Positions 1-5,529 of a stretch of 6,865 nucleotides of DNA are shown piece by piece. The notes below the pieces were generated by a model. The model saw nothing but the letters and a program-made list of their open reading frames with translations, had not been told where the DNA came from and ran no database searches. Each line of letters starts with the position of its first letter. The stretch's first letter is position 1. The stretch spans positions 1 to 6,865 of the forward strand of contig JAJDEL010000100.1 of NCBI GenBank assembly GCA_029259835.1, in the 5' to 3' direction. The position numbers and the translations under genes are program-made. This DNA comes from Planctomicrobium sp. Lineage in GTDB: Bacteria; Planctomycetota; Planctomycetia; Planctomycetales; Planctomycetaceae.

Positions 1-685
1 GGGTTACGATGGCAAAGGACAACAGATGGTTACCAGCAACGACAACCTCGCTTCCGTCTGGGAAAACTATGCTGATGCAGAAACGATTCTAGAAGGCTTC
101 GTCGACTTTACGCGCGAACTTTCCATCCTCGGAATTCGAGATGCGAACGGAAATTTCGATTGCTTCGACCCGATCGTCAACATCCATGCGAATCACATAC
201 TAGATGTTTCGCTTGCCGGTCCGGGATTATTTGAGCCAAAGACTATTCAGGCAGCCCGCGACATCGTGCGGATCGTCATGGAATCACTGGATGCGGTGGG
301 AGTATTGTGTGTCGAACTCTTTCAGACGAACAATGGTGATTTGCTGATCAATGAAATCGCCCCCCGCCCACATAACTCTGCGCACCTCACCATCGACGCA
401 CATTATTGCTGTCAGTTTGCTCAACAAGTCCGAGCGATTTGCAACCTGCCACTCGGTTCAACGAAACTCAGACAACCAGCAGCGATGGCAAATCTCCTCG
501 GCGATCTCTGGCCTGCAAATGGTGAACCTGACTGGTCCAAAGTGCTTACCTCACCTGAAATCAAGCTCCACTTGTACGGCAAGAAAGAAGCCAAACTAAG
601 CCGAAAAATGGGACACCTGACAGCACTGGCAGCGAGTGTCAGTGATGCAGAATCACTTGTCCAGAATGCTCGTCGATCAGTTTAA
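1..685 (+). CDS. purK: PurK, N5-carboxyaminoimidazole ribonucleotide synthase (5'-truncated)
   Basis: This is the C-terminal part of PurK, the cytoplasmic ATP-grasp enzyme that carboxylates AIR to N5-CAIR with ATP and bicarbonate in de novo purine synthesis. The reading frame is open from base 2, so the gene begins before the window; about 227 residues are visible out of a usual 350-400. The first visible residues are GYDGKGQ (2-22), the glycine-rich ATP-grasp loop typical of PurK. Later come EGFVDFTRELSIL, then NEIAPRPHNSAH (350-385), the metal/ATP-binding signature near the end of the ATP-grasp domain. The C-terminal domain has MANLLGD and HLYGK...RKMGHL (about 569-619). The family usually reads NSGH where this protein has NSAH, a mild oddity. 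The stop is TAA at 683-685. PurE, its usual partner, would be sought upstream, outside the window. The next gene starts 14 nt downstream, which suggests cotranscription. Confidence 0.95.
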   Translation, partial: GYDGKGQQMVTSNDNLASVWENYADAETILEGFVDFTRELSILGIRDANGNFDCFDPIVNIHANHILDVSLAGPGLFEPKTIQAARDIVRIVMESLDAVGVLCVELFQTNNGDLLINEIAPRPHNSAHLTIDAHYCCQFAQQVRAICNLPLGSTKLRQPAAMANLLGDLWPANGEPDWSKVLTSPEIKLHLYGKKEAKLSRKMGHLTALAASVSDAESLVQNARRSV

Positions 686-699
686 TTGCGAGTTCGAAG

Positions 700-1716
700 T
701 TGAATGACTTGCAGAGCAAGAATGCATTGAATCCGAAATCGCCAACCGGAACTTCCTCCATCGAAGAGTTTCTCAGGCGTCACCACCTTTGGCGGTTGGC
801 AATCGTTCTGTCGCTCTCTCCGATCCTCGCAACTCTGCTTTCTCTTGGTGCTCGAAAACACTGGATGCTCGATTTGCTGACCTGCTTTCGGGTTCAGTAT
901 GCGGTTGCTCTGGTTCTGATCATGTTGTTGTTTTTGTGGAGTCGTCGATGGAAATTTACTGCGTTGCCGATGCTGGCGTTGGTATACAATCTCGTTTCGA
1001 TTTCGCCCGCGTTCGTTCCTGACACCCAGCCACCAACAGGAGATCGAATCGTCCGCGCCATTGTCGCGAATGTCTTGACGTCGAACCAGCAGCACTCACG
1101 ATTCATTGGGTTCATCAAGAAAGAAAACCCGGATTTCATTCTTGTAACGGAGGTGAATGGTGCCTGGATGAAGTCGCTTGAAGTGTTACAAAGCGACTAC
1201 CCGCATACTGTTTCGTTTGCCCGACAAGACAATTTTGGAATTGCATTGTTCAGCAAACTTCCATTAGTCGACGCGAAAATCTTAACTCTCGGTGAACGCA
1301 AGCTGCCGTCAATTTTTGCTCGTGTACAAGTAGATGCTCAACATTTCATGACGATCTTGGGAACGCATCCACTCCCACCTGGTAGTTCTCGGCAAACGAA
1401 TTGGCGGAATGAACAACTGAGTGTCATTTCCGAATTGGCAGGCGGTTCAAAGCGTTCGGTGTTACTCCTGGGCGATTTGAACGTGACACCCTGGTCGCCA
1501 CAATTTGCGGATGTCCTGCAAATTTCGAAGTTGCGAGACAGCCGGAACGGATTCGGCATTCAGACAACATGGCCGACCGGGGAATTGGTGTTCCTTCGAA
1601 TTCCTATCGATCATGTTCTTGTCAGCGAAGATGTCCACATTCACGATCGACGTGTCGGGAGCAATATTGGCAGCGATCATTATCCTGTGATCGTAGATTT
1701 TAGCATTGCCAGATAA
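700..1716 (+). CDS. Membrane-anchored endonuclease/exonuclease/phosphatase (EEP) family protein
   Basis: The 338-residue product has an N-terminal membrane region and a C-terminal EEP-fold hydrolase domain (about 118-338), the metal-dependent fold shared by DNase I, AP endonucleases and sphingomyelinases. Three hydrophobic segments lie near residues 33-51, 66-80 and 86-106. Catalytic-type residues are all present: N124 in ANVLT, E151 in VTEVN, H223 in GTHPLPP, D259/N261 in LLGDLNVTPWS, D304/H305 in PIDHVLVS and D326/H327 in GSDHYPVIVDF. The active site should therefore be intact, probably outside the membrane, but the substrate (nucleic acid, phospholipid or sugar phosphate) cannot be read from the sequence. 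The start is uncertain. The frame has no ATG before the first membrane segment, so TTG at 700 is taken; no clear ribosome binding site precedes it. The 14-nt gap after purK implies an operon, though there is no obvious functional link to purine synthesis. Confidence 0.9.
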   Translation: MNDLQSKNALNPKSPTGTSSIEEFLRRHHLWRLAIVLSLSPILATLLSLGARKHWMLDLLTCFRVQYAVALVLIMLLFLWSRRWKFTALPMLALVYNLVSISPAFVPDTQPPTGDRIVRAIVANVLTSNQQHSRFIGFIKKENPDFILVTEVNGAWMKSLEVLQSDYPHTVSFARQDNFGIALFSKLPLVDAKILTLGERKLPSIFARVQVDAQHFMTILGTHPLPPGSSRQTNWRNEQLSVISELAGGSKRSVLLLGDLNVTPWSPQFADVLQISKLRDSRNGFGIQTTWPTGELVFLRIPIDHVLVSEDVHIHDRRVGSNIGSDHYPVIVDFSIAR

Positions 1717-1785
1717 TGAGTGGGTTGAGAGCCTGTTAGAAAACTGAGTTTCGCCCCTCACCCTAACCCTTTCTTCTCCAGCACC
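1717..1785. other. Convergent intergenic spacer with a CCCTCACCCTAACCCT motif
   Basis: This spacer separates the EEP gene from the repeat pair. It contains CCCTCACCCTAACCCT at 1755-1770. From memory, that string resembles a motif often seen dispersed in intergenic regions of unrelated bacterial genomes; this cannot be checked here. No hairpin with a following T-run was found directly after the EEP stop codon, so termination of the purK-EEP transcript may rely on the palindromes further on. Confidence 0.4.
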
Positions 1786-1850
1786 GTAGGGTCCGCTGTG
1801 CGGACCCGAAAAAAACGTTGACTCACAATGGTCCACAGAGCGGACCCTAC
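1786..1850. repeat. REP/BIME-like pair of inverted palindromes with GTAG feet
   Basis: Two 21-bp units face each other in inverted orientation. The left unit (1786-1806) is GTAG followed at once by a 7-bp perfect stem, GGTCCGC / GCGGACC, with a TGT loop. The right unit (1830-1850), read on the minus strand, is GTAG followed by GGTCCGC / GTGGACC with a TCT loop, so one pair is a G-T wobble. The units match each other at 19 of 21 positions and are separated by 23 bp that include a run of seven A (1809-1815). A GTAG tetranucleotide at the foot of a short hairpin is the hallmark of REP elements moved by RAYT (TnpA-REP) transposases, and inverted pairs are called BIMEs. The whole can also fold into one long hairpin and could act as a terminator for both convergent genes. 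On the minus strand the loop offers a T7 run. Confidence 0.7.
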
Positions 1851-2875
1851 TTGGAGTCTTGTGCCGGAGCTTTTGTGATTGTGTTGACGTGTGAAACCAG
1901 ATAGACCGGTTTGCCGAGTGGGTCTTTGATGACCGGGTCGACTTCACCTTTCACTTCAATGACGTCGCCATCTTTTAGGGTCTTCAGATATGGACTGGAT
2001 GCAAGCGAGATATGACCAGCGAATTTGTCTGATGCTTTGGGATTGTCCGAATAAACAACGCTCCAGGTGCCAGTCGGCTGATCCTTGCTGACAACTCCAC
2101 GAATCCACTCATACTTCGCGTGATGGGCGAACGGTTCGGTCTGGTCGTTGATGAATTTGTTCGCTTTGATGCTGGTGTTCCCAGGAAACGGTTGTGCGCC
2201 CGCAGCAGGTAGGGCTGGGATGGGTTGTGAAGAAGGTGCAGGAACGGGCGTCGAGAACGGATCTCCGACTCCAGGCGGGGAAATCGGTAACGGCTTCGAC
2301 TCGTTAATAATGGTGTCGTTCATCGGATTTGGAATCGATTGAATTGGTAGCGGGTCCGGGCTGTAAACCGTCGTCGGACTGGAACCTGCATTCGATCCTC
2401 TTAAACCGTTGGGAATGGCAGGAAGTGGCTCATTGTTATGAGTGACTGGTTGAACGGATTTTTTTTGAATCGGCAGTACGAACGTCGAAGAATTGCTGTT
2501 GTTATAAAACGGGCCACCACCAGGCGTAGAAGGATCCGGGACAGTGCTACTATTGCCGCCTCCCGAGTAGGGAGGGGCACTTGTACTCGCACCGGGGTTC
2601 GGAATCGGATTCAGACCACCACCGTTTCCGTATGTTGGGCTTCCACCGGGACTGACACCTTGAGGGACAACAGTTCCATTCGGGACGAATTGCTGTCCAG
2701 GCGGCAGAGTTTGTATTCCATTTTGGTAGCCTGGATAAGTCGCCCCGTAGGGAGACGCTCCATAGGGATTGGCCCCGTAACCGCCGCCATAGGGGCGGGG
2801 GCCATACATACAGCCAGTGAGTGCAATTGATAGCAAACTGCACAAGACAATCAGGTTTTTATTGACCGATCGCAT
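1847..2875 (-). CDS. Lipoprotein with Gly/Pro/Ser-rich linker and C-terminal OB-fold-like domain
   Basis: I do not recognise a named family for this 342-residue protein. It has a lipoprotein signal peptide: a basic start (MRSVNKN), a hydrophobic core, and a perfect lipobox LTGC with the lipidated cysteine at residue 22, so it should be membrane-anchored and exported. Residues 24-50 are Tyr-Gly-Pro rich with repeated PYGA-type units. Residues 50-235 are low-complexity Pro/Gly/Ser/Asn, probably disordered. Residues 248-334 form a compact domain (YEWIRGVVSKD, GTWSVVYSDN, LKDGDVIEVKGEVDP, KPVYLVSHV). Its strand pattern suggests a small beta barrel of OB-fold type; this is an inference. The start is ATG at 2873-2875 with GAGG (minus strand of 2885-2888) nine bases upstream, a reasonable ribosome binding site. 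The TAG stop lies inside the GTAG of the adjoining repeat. The gene is convergent with the EEP gene and divergent from the next gene. Confidence 0.85.
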   Translation of the reverse strand: MRSVNKNLIVLCSLLSIALTGCMYGPRPYGGGYGANPYGASPYGATYPGYQNGIQTLPPGQQFVPNGTVVPQGVSPGGSPTYGNGGGLNPIPNPGASTSAPPYSGGGNSSTVPDPSTPGGGPFYNNSNSSTFVLPIQKKSVQPVTHNNEPLPAIPNGLRGSNAGSSPTTVYSPDPLPIQSIPNPMNDTIINESKPLPISPPGVGDPFSTPVPAPSSQPIPALPAAGAQPFPGNTSIKANKFINDQTEPFAHHAKYEWIRGVVSKDQPTGTWSVVYSDNPKASDKFAGHISLASSPYLKTLKDGDVIEVKGEVDPVIKDPLGKPVYLVSHVNTITKAPAQDSK

Positions 2876-2907
2876 GATCGAAATCCTCGGTCATGGAGGG
2901 AAGGTTG

Positions 2908-2928
2908 TTCAGAGAAGGATTCTCTGAA
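2908..2928 (-). promoter_or_regulatory. Perfect 9-bp hairpin in the leader of the minus-strand lipoprotein gene
   Basis: TTCAGAGAA and TTCTCTGAA flank a three-base loop, giving a perfect 9-bp stem. On the minus strand it ends 32 bases before the ATG at 2875 and just upstream of the ribosome binding site. It has no T-run on either side, so it is not a simple terminator. It could stabilise the mRNA 5' end, affect translation, or be a protein-binding site in DNA. Confidence 0.4.
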
Positions 2929-3022
2929 TGACGAGAAGGGAAAAACGAGGGGGGAAGTGACCAAGCTGGCAGTTTGGGATGTCAGGAGACTCGCCTCCAT
3001 ACGAGAATCTGAATTCCACAAT

Positions 3023-3077
3023 CCGGCCATTCCTGCCGGTCACTTATGCGCGGTTTGTACCTCGACCGGCAAGAATG
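3023..3077. repeat. Inverted repeat with an alternative competing stem
   Basis: CATTCCTGCCGGTC (3028-3041) pairs with GACCGGCAAGAATG (3064-3077) at 13 of 14 positions, leaving a 22-base loop. The central GCCGG (3035-3039) can instead pair with CCGGC at 3023-3027 around a 7-base loop. The two folds exclude each other. On the plus strand a T6 run lies at 3089-3094, a little downstream. This arrangement is seen in attenuators and in small RNAs, but the transcript and its direction are unknown. Confidence 0.4.
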
Positions 3078-3104
3078 TGTCTATAGCATTTTTTCAAGAA
3101 AAAT

Positions 3105-3122
3105 GGTTGTTCGCGAATAATC
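3105..3122. promoter_or_regulatory. Imperfect palindrome centred on TTCGCGAA, candidate operator
   Basis: The site is centred between 3113 and 3114; 7 of 9 positions per half are symmetric and the central eight bases TTCGCGAA are a perfect palindrome. It sits between two direct copies of TTCAAGAAAA (3093-3102 and 3124-3133), 31 bp apart, about three helical turns. The position upstream of the plus-strand lipoprotein gene fits a regulator site. No regulator is known, and chance cannot be excluded. Confidence 0.3.
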
Positions 3123-3292
3123 CTTCAAGAAAACCTGTGTGAACCGCTCTTCAGGGCATTTTCAGGTCTCGAACTCTCACTTGACGGTCGTTCGCATCAT
3201 CTGAGAGAACGCAGTTCACTTCACAACCTCCAATTCTCGATTGGCTCTCGATTTTCAATTCCGAAATCGTCCAATTGAAGCTCAACCTTATC

Positions 3293-5248
3293 ATGACGGT
3301 ATCGAACATGATGTTCCGCCCACGTTTTGCATTTTCCCTGCTCTTACTGACCAGCCTACTCACTCATGGCTGCACCAGTTTTATGGCTCGGCGTGCAATA
3401 CTCAATTTTGCCGATGGTCTGGAGTCTCAAGACCTGGACCAAATTCGAGTGGCAACATCCCGCAACTTCGAATCGAAAGCTCTGCGTCAACCAGAGGCAA
3501 TTACGGATTTGAAATTGCTTCGGTTTCCGAAAGGAGACGTTCGGGTCGTGACATTGGAAGCCATCGATGAGAATTCGAAAATGGCGACAGTCGAAATCGG
3601 TGAAGGCGAATCTATCCAAACGGTGGATTATCGCCTGACCCTGGATCAGGAATTAGGCCGCTGGGTTGTCGACGATGTCATTCTGAGCAAAGACGATATC
3701 GCTGGACAGGAAATTCGCCGTTCGGTCACCGATCAAATGGATTTATTACTCAGTTGCCGCGAACTCCTCAAAGATTGGGAATCAGCGCCGCGTGCCGTGA
3801 GATTAAAGCATTGCACGAATGAACTGCATGCCCAACTGTCCACTCTTCCTCCAAATTGGTTTGAGAAGTTGACATCCGAAACAGTCGGAACTGGCCGAAG
3901 TGTGACATTCCGCCCTGAAGCAAGGCTCAACGGAGATCATGCCGTCGTCGTCGCTCCTCATCCAGATGGAAGCTTGTTTGTCGAATATCGTAAGGAATTG
4001 AACCACTGGAAAGTTCAGAACGTCGCCATCGAACCGCGAGACGAAAGTGAGACAGGCGTCCGTTCACTTTTAACCTTGGCACAAACGCTGAATCATACCG
4101 CAAAATTTCTGACCAGTTTCGCAGACGGAGAGACCGAGAAGATCTCTGCATACTCGACACCTGATTTTTATTCACAGTCATTGGCGAACGGAGACTTAAG
4201 CACCATCTCGCTTCCGGTAGCAATGTTGATTGCTGATGATTACGAAGCCAACCAGTACAAAGATCGAACAGAGCTTCTTTTGGAATCGAACGGAGCGATG
4301 TATATGGTCACCGTGCGGACAGTTGACTTGCCAGCAAGTGAAGATGGTAAAACAGGTCTGAATGAACCTCGCGTTGACGAGGTAACAATTTTCGAAGCCA
4401 ATGGTGCTGAAGTGAAGAAAGTATCGGCAATGCTGCTTTCGACTTCAGTCGTTGATCTGTACATCGAAGCCCTGCGAACACGCAATCTCGAAAAAATCCG
4501 TAGCATGTCCAGCAATGACTTCAACGAACGTGTCTGGAGAACCGACGCTGCGAAATACTTCGGGATCATGCCTTACCCACAAATTGATCCCGGAGAAACA
4601 GAGGTCATCTCAACTGTCTTCCGGGGGGATGTCACGGAAATTACAGTTGTTCAGGGCGATACTCCCATGACAATGATTTTGCGTTTGAGCGAAGGCTGGA
4701 TGGTCATCGATGATGTTCTCTTGCCAGCACAGGATCGCCCCGTTTCACTCAAGTCGAATCTGGAACTCATCTTGCCTCTTCAAGCATTTGCATCTGGAGT
4801 CAACCGAGGTGATGTGAACGAAGTCGTCAGATACTCAGCACACAGCCTGAACCAGAAGGTTTGGCGACAACTCAATTACGTCCCGGAGATTTCACGTGAA
4901 CTCGTTCGACCGCTAATGAGTGAAGTCATTGGAATTCGAATTGGCGATTCGGAGGTCATCGTCCATACAAGTGATGGCATGATTTCCTCGGAAATCAAAA
5001 TGGCTCGCGATGGTGACCGATACGTCATCCATGACGTTTCGCTGATCAATGAAGCCTCACCGACAAAGCAGTTCCGTTTCTTGCAGAGCGTTCGAGAATC
5101 GATCGCGACTGGTCGGCTTCTACCGAAGGGTGCACAACAACAATTCCCTGTCATTCAAGCTGCTGGAACACGCGAGCAACCCCAGGCTGGTTCACAAATT
5201 CGTACTGCCACATTCGAGCCGATCGCTCCCGAAATCTATAGTCGGTGA
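3293..5248 (+). CDS. Exported protein/lipoprotein with five tandem NTF2/SnoaL-like repeats
   Basis: The product (651 residues from ATG 3293) has a signal peptide (basic FRPRF, then a leucine-rich core) ending in LTHGC with Cys27. The lipobox is imperfect because Thr and His occupy the -3 and -2 sites, but lipidation remains likely. The mature part falls into five units of about 100-120 residues: roughly 31-132, 146-248, 258-379, 380-480 and 484-586. Most open with a helix followed by a pattern such as FADGLESQDLDQIRVATSRNF, with counterparts FADGETEKISAYSTPDF, EALRTRNLEKIRSMSSNDF and ASGVNRGDVNEVVRYSAHSL. Four close with a strand such as RWVVDDVILS, HWKVQNVAIEP, GWMVIDDVLLPA or RYVIHDVSLIN. 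That resembles the cone-shaped NTF2/SnoaL fold, which binds ligands or partners; no catalytic set is evident, so a binding or scaffold role in the periplasm is inferred. A Gln/Pro-rich tail follows (587-651). Start choice is open: TTG 3275, ATG 3293, ATG 3308 or ATG 3311; none has a clear ribosome binding site. Confidence 0.85.
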   Translation: MTVSNMMFRPRFAFSLLLLTSLLTHGCTSFMARRAILNFADGLESQDLDQIRVATSRNFESKALRQPEAITDLKLLRFPKGDVRVVTLEAIDENSKMATVEIGEGESIQTVDYRLTLDQELGRWVVDDVILSKDDIAGQEIRRSVTDQMDLLLSCRELLKDWESAPRAVRLKHCTNELHAQLSTLPPNWFEKLTSETVGTGRSVTFRPEARLNGDHAVVVAPHPDGSLFVEYRKELNHWKVQNVAIEPRDESETGVRSLLTLAQTLNHTAKFLTSFADGETEKISAYSTPDFYSQSLANGDLSTISLPVAMLIADDYEANQYKDRTELLLESNGAMYMVTVRTVDLPASEDGKTGLNEPRVDEVTIFEANGAEVKKVSAMLLSTSVVDLYIEALRTRNLEKIRSMSSNDFNERVWRTDAAKYFGIMPYPQIDPGETEVISTVFRGDVTEITVVQGDTPMTMILRLSEGWMVIDDVLLPAQDRPVSLKSNLELILPLQAFASGVNRGDVNEVVRYSAHSLNQKVWRQLNYVPEISRELVRPLMSEVIGIRIGDSEVIVHTSDGMISSEIKMARDGDRYVIHDVSLINEASPTKQFRFLQSVRESIATGRLLPKGAQQQFPVIQAAGTREQPQAGSQIRTATFEPIAPEIYSR

Positions 5249-5288
5249 ATCAAATTCGGTTGCCATCGAGTTCGCAATTTCATTGAAA

Positions 5289-5353
5289 GTTGAACAATTC
5301 AGGCTCTTTTGGTGAACCGAAATTGCTCAACCTCTCCCAATCTTTCTGTTTTT
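5289..5353 (+). terminator. Candidate terminator after the five-repeat lipoprotein gene
   Basis: GTTGAACAATT (5289-5299) pairs with AATTGCTCAAC (5321-5331) at 10 of 11 positions. A nested stem, TTTTGG / CCGAAA with one G-U pair, can form around a TGAA loop. A pyrimidine-rich stretch follows, ending in T5 at 5349-5353. The hairpin begins 40 bases after the stop codon. The T-run is about 17 bases from the stem, farther than ideal, so this is a probable rather than canonical intrinsic terminator. Confidence 0.45.
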
Positions 5354-5402
5354 GCATCAAATTCCTGTCTGAAACCCCGATTTTTTGCAGAACACAAGAA
5401 GA

Positions 5403-5441
5403 CCTTTGACGGTCTCTTAATAGACAGCGTATAGTCAAAGG
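5403..5441 (+). promoter_or_regulatory. Sigma70-type promoter inside a perfect inverted repeat, upstream of the kinase
   Basis: TTGACG (5406-5411) and TATAGT (5430-5435) are separated by 18 bp; each hexamer differs from consensus at one base. A T6 tract (5381-5386) lies upstream of the -35 box. The promoter is enclosed by CCTTTGAC (5403-5410) and its exact reverse complement GTCAAAGG (5434-5441), so one arm covers most of the -35 box and the other reaches the end of the -10 box. A dimeric repressor or a DNA-bending protein could use these arms. Transcription would start near 5442, leaving a leader of about 88 bases before the kinase ATG. Confidence 0.6.
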
Positions 5442-5469
5442 ATGGCAGTGTTGGCAGTTCGGGGCTGAA

Positions 5470-5520
5470 ATGCATCCGAATTATGCCTTTTACCCCAAAC
5501 ATCCTCGCGCGGCCGCTTGA
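5470..5520 (+). CDS. Possible 16-codon upstream ORF in the kinase leader
   Basis: ATG at 5470 opens a frame of 16 codons (MHPNYAFYPKHPRAAA) that stops with TGA at 5518-5520. It lies wholly between the predicted transcription start and the kinase ATG at 5530. It is in the same frame as the kinase, separated by the stop and three codons. GGGG at 5461-5464 could serve as a weak ribosome binding site. The kinase ATG has no evident Shine-Dalgarno sequence, so reinitiation from this ORF is plausible. The peptide has no run of one amino acid that would point to classical attenuation. A chance ORF of this size is quite possible. Confidence 0.3.
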   Translation: MHPNYAFYPKHPRAAA

Positions 5521-5529
5521 TGTTATCCC

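Larger units (their letters stand above)
2876..3292. other. Divergent intergenic region, 417 bp, structured but without a convincing gene
   Basis: This region lies between two divergently transcribed lipoprotein genes and must hold promoters for both. No clear -10/-35 pair was found. It holds a perfect 9-bp hairpin close to the minus-strand gene, a long inverted repeat with a competing alternative stem at 3023-3077, a short A/T hairpin (CATTTTT / AAAAATG, 3088-3106), and a palindrome centred on TTCGCGAA at 3110-3117. A 61-codon GTG-initiated frame at 2957-3142 does not look like a protein. A small RNA or shared regulatory region is possible but unproven. Confidence 0.5.

Noticed and set aside
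682..1095. 137-codon minus-strand ORF opposite the EEP gene
   Set aside because: It is antisense to a gene with clear motifs, its composition is Arg/Gln/Asn-heavy as expected of a shadow frame, and it has no domain signature.
2438..2830. 130-codon plus-strand ORF opposite the minus-strand lipoprotein
   Set aside because: It is an Arg/Thr-rich shadow of the Gly/Pro/Ser-rich linker, and the opposite strand has a proper signal peptide and ribosome binding site.
2859..2894. 11-codon minus-strand ORF overlapping the start of the lipoprotein gene
   Set aside because: It is very short, shares the ribosome binding region of the real gene, and nothing supports its translation.
2957..3142. 61-codon plus-strand ORF starting with GTG after a G-rich stretch
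   Set aside because: The purine-rich stretch is only two bases from the GTG, the protein has no recognisable pattern, and the frame runs through strong inverted repeats.
3181..3209. TTGACG as a possible -35 box for the five-repeat gene
   Set aside because: No -10-like hexamer lies at 16-18 bp; the matching position reads AGAGAA.
5049..5315. 88-codon plus-strand ORF overlapping the end of the five-repeat gene
   Set aside because: It is a frame-shifted shadow of the tail, with no start signal and no protein pattern.
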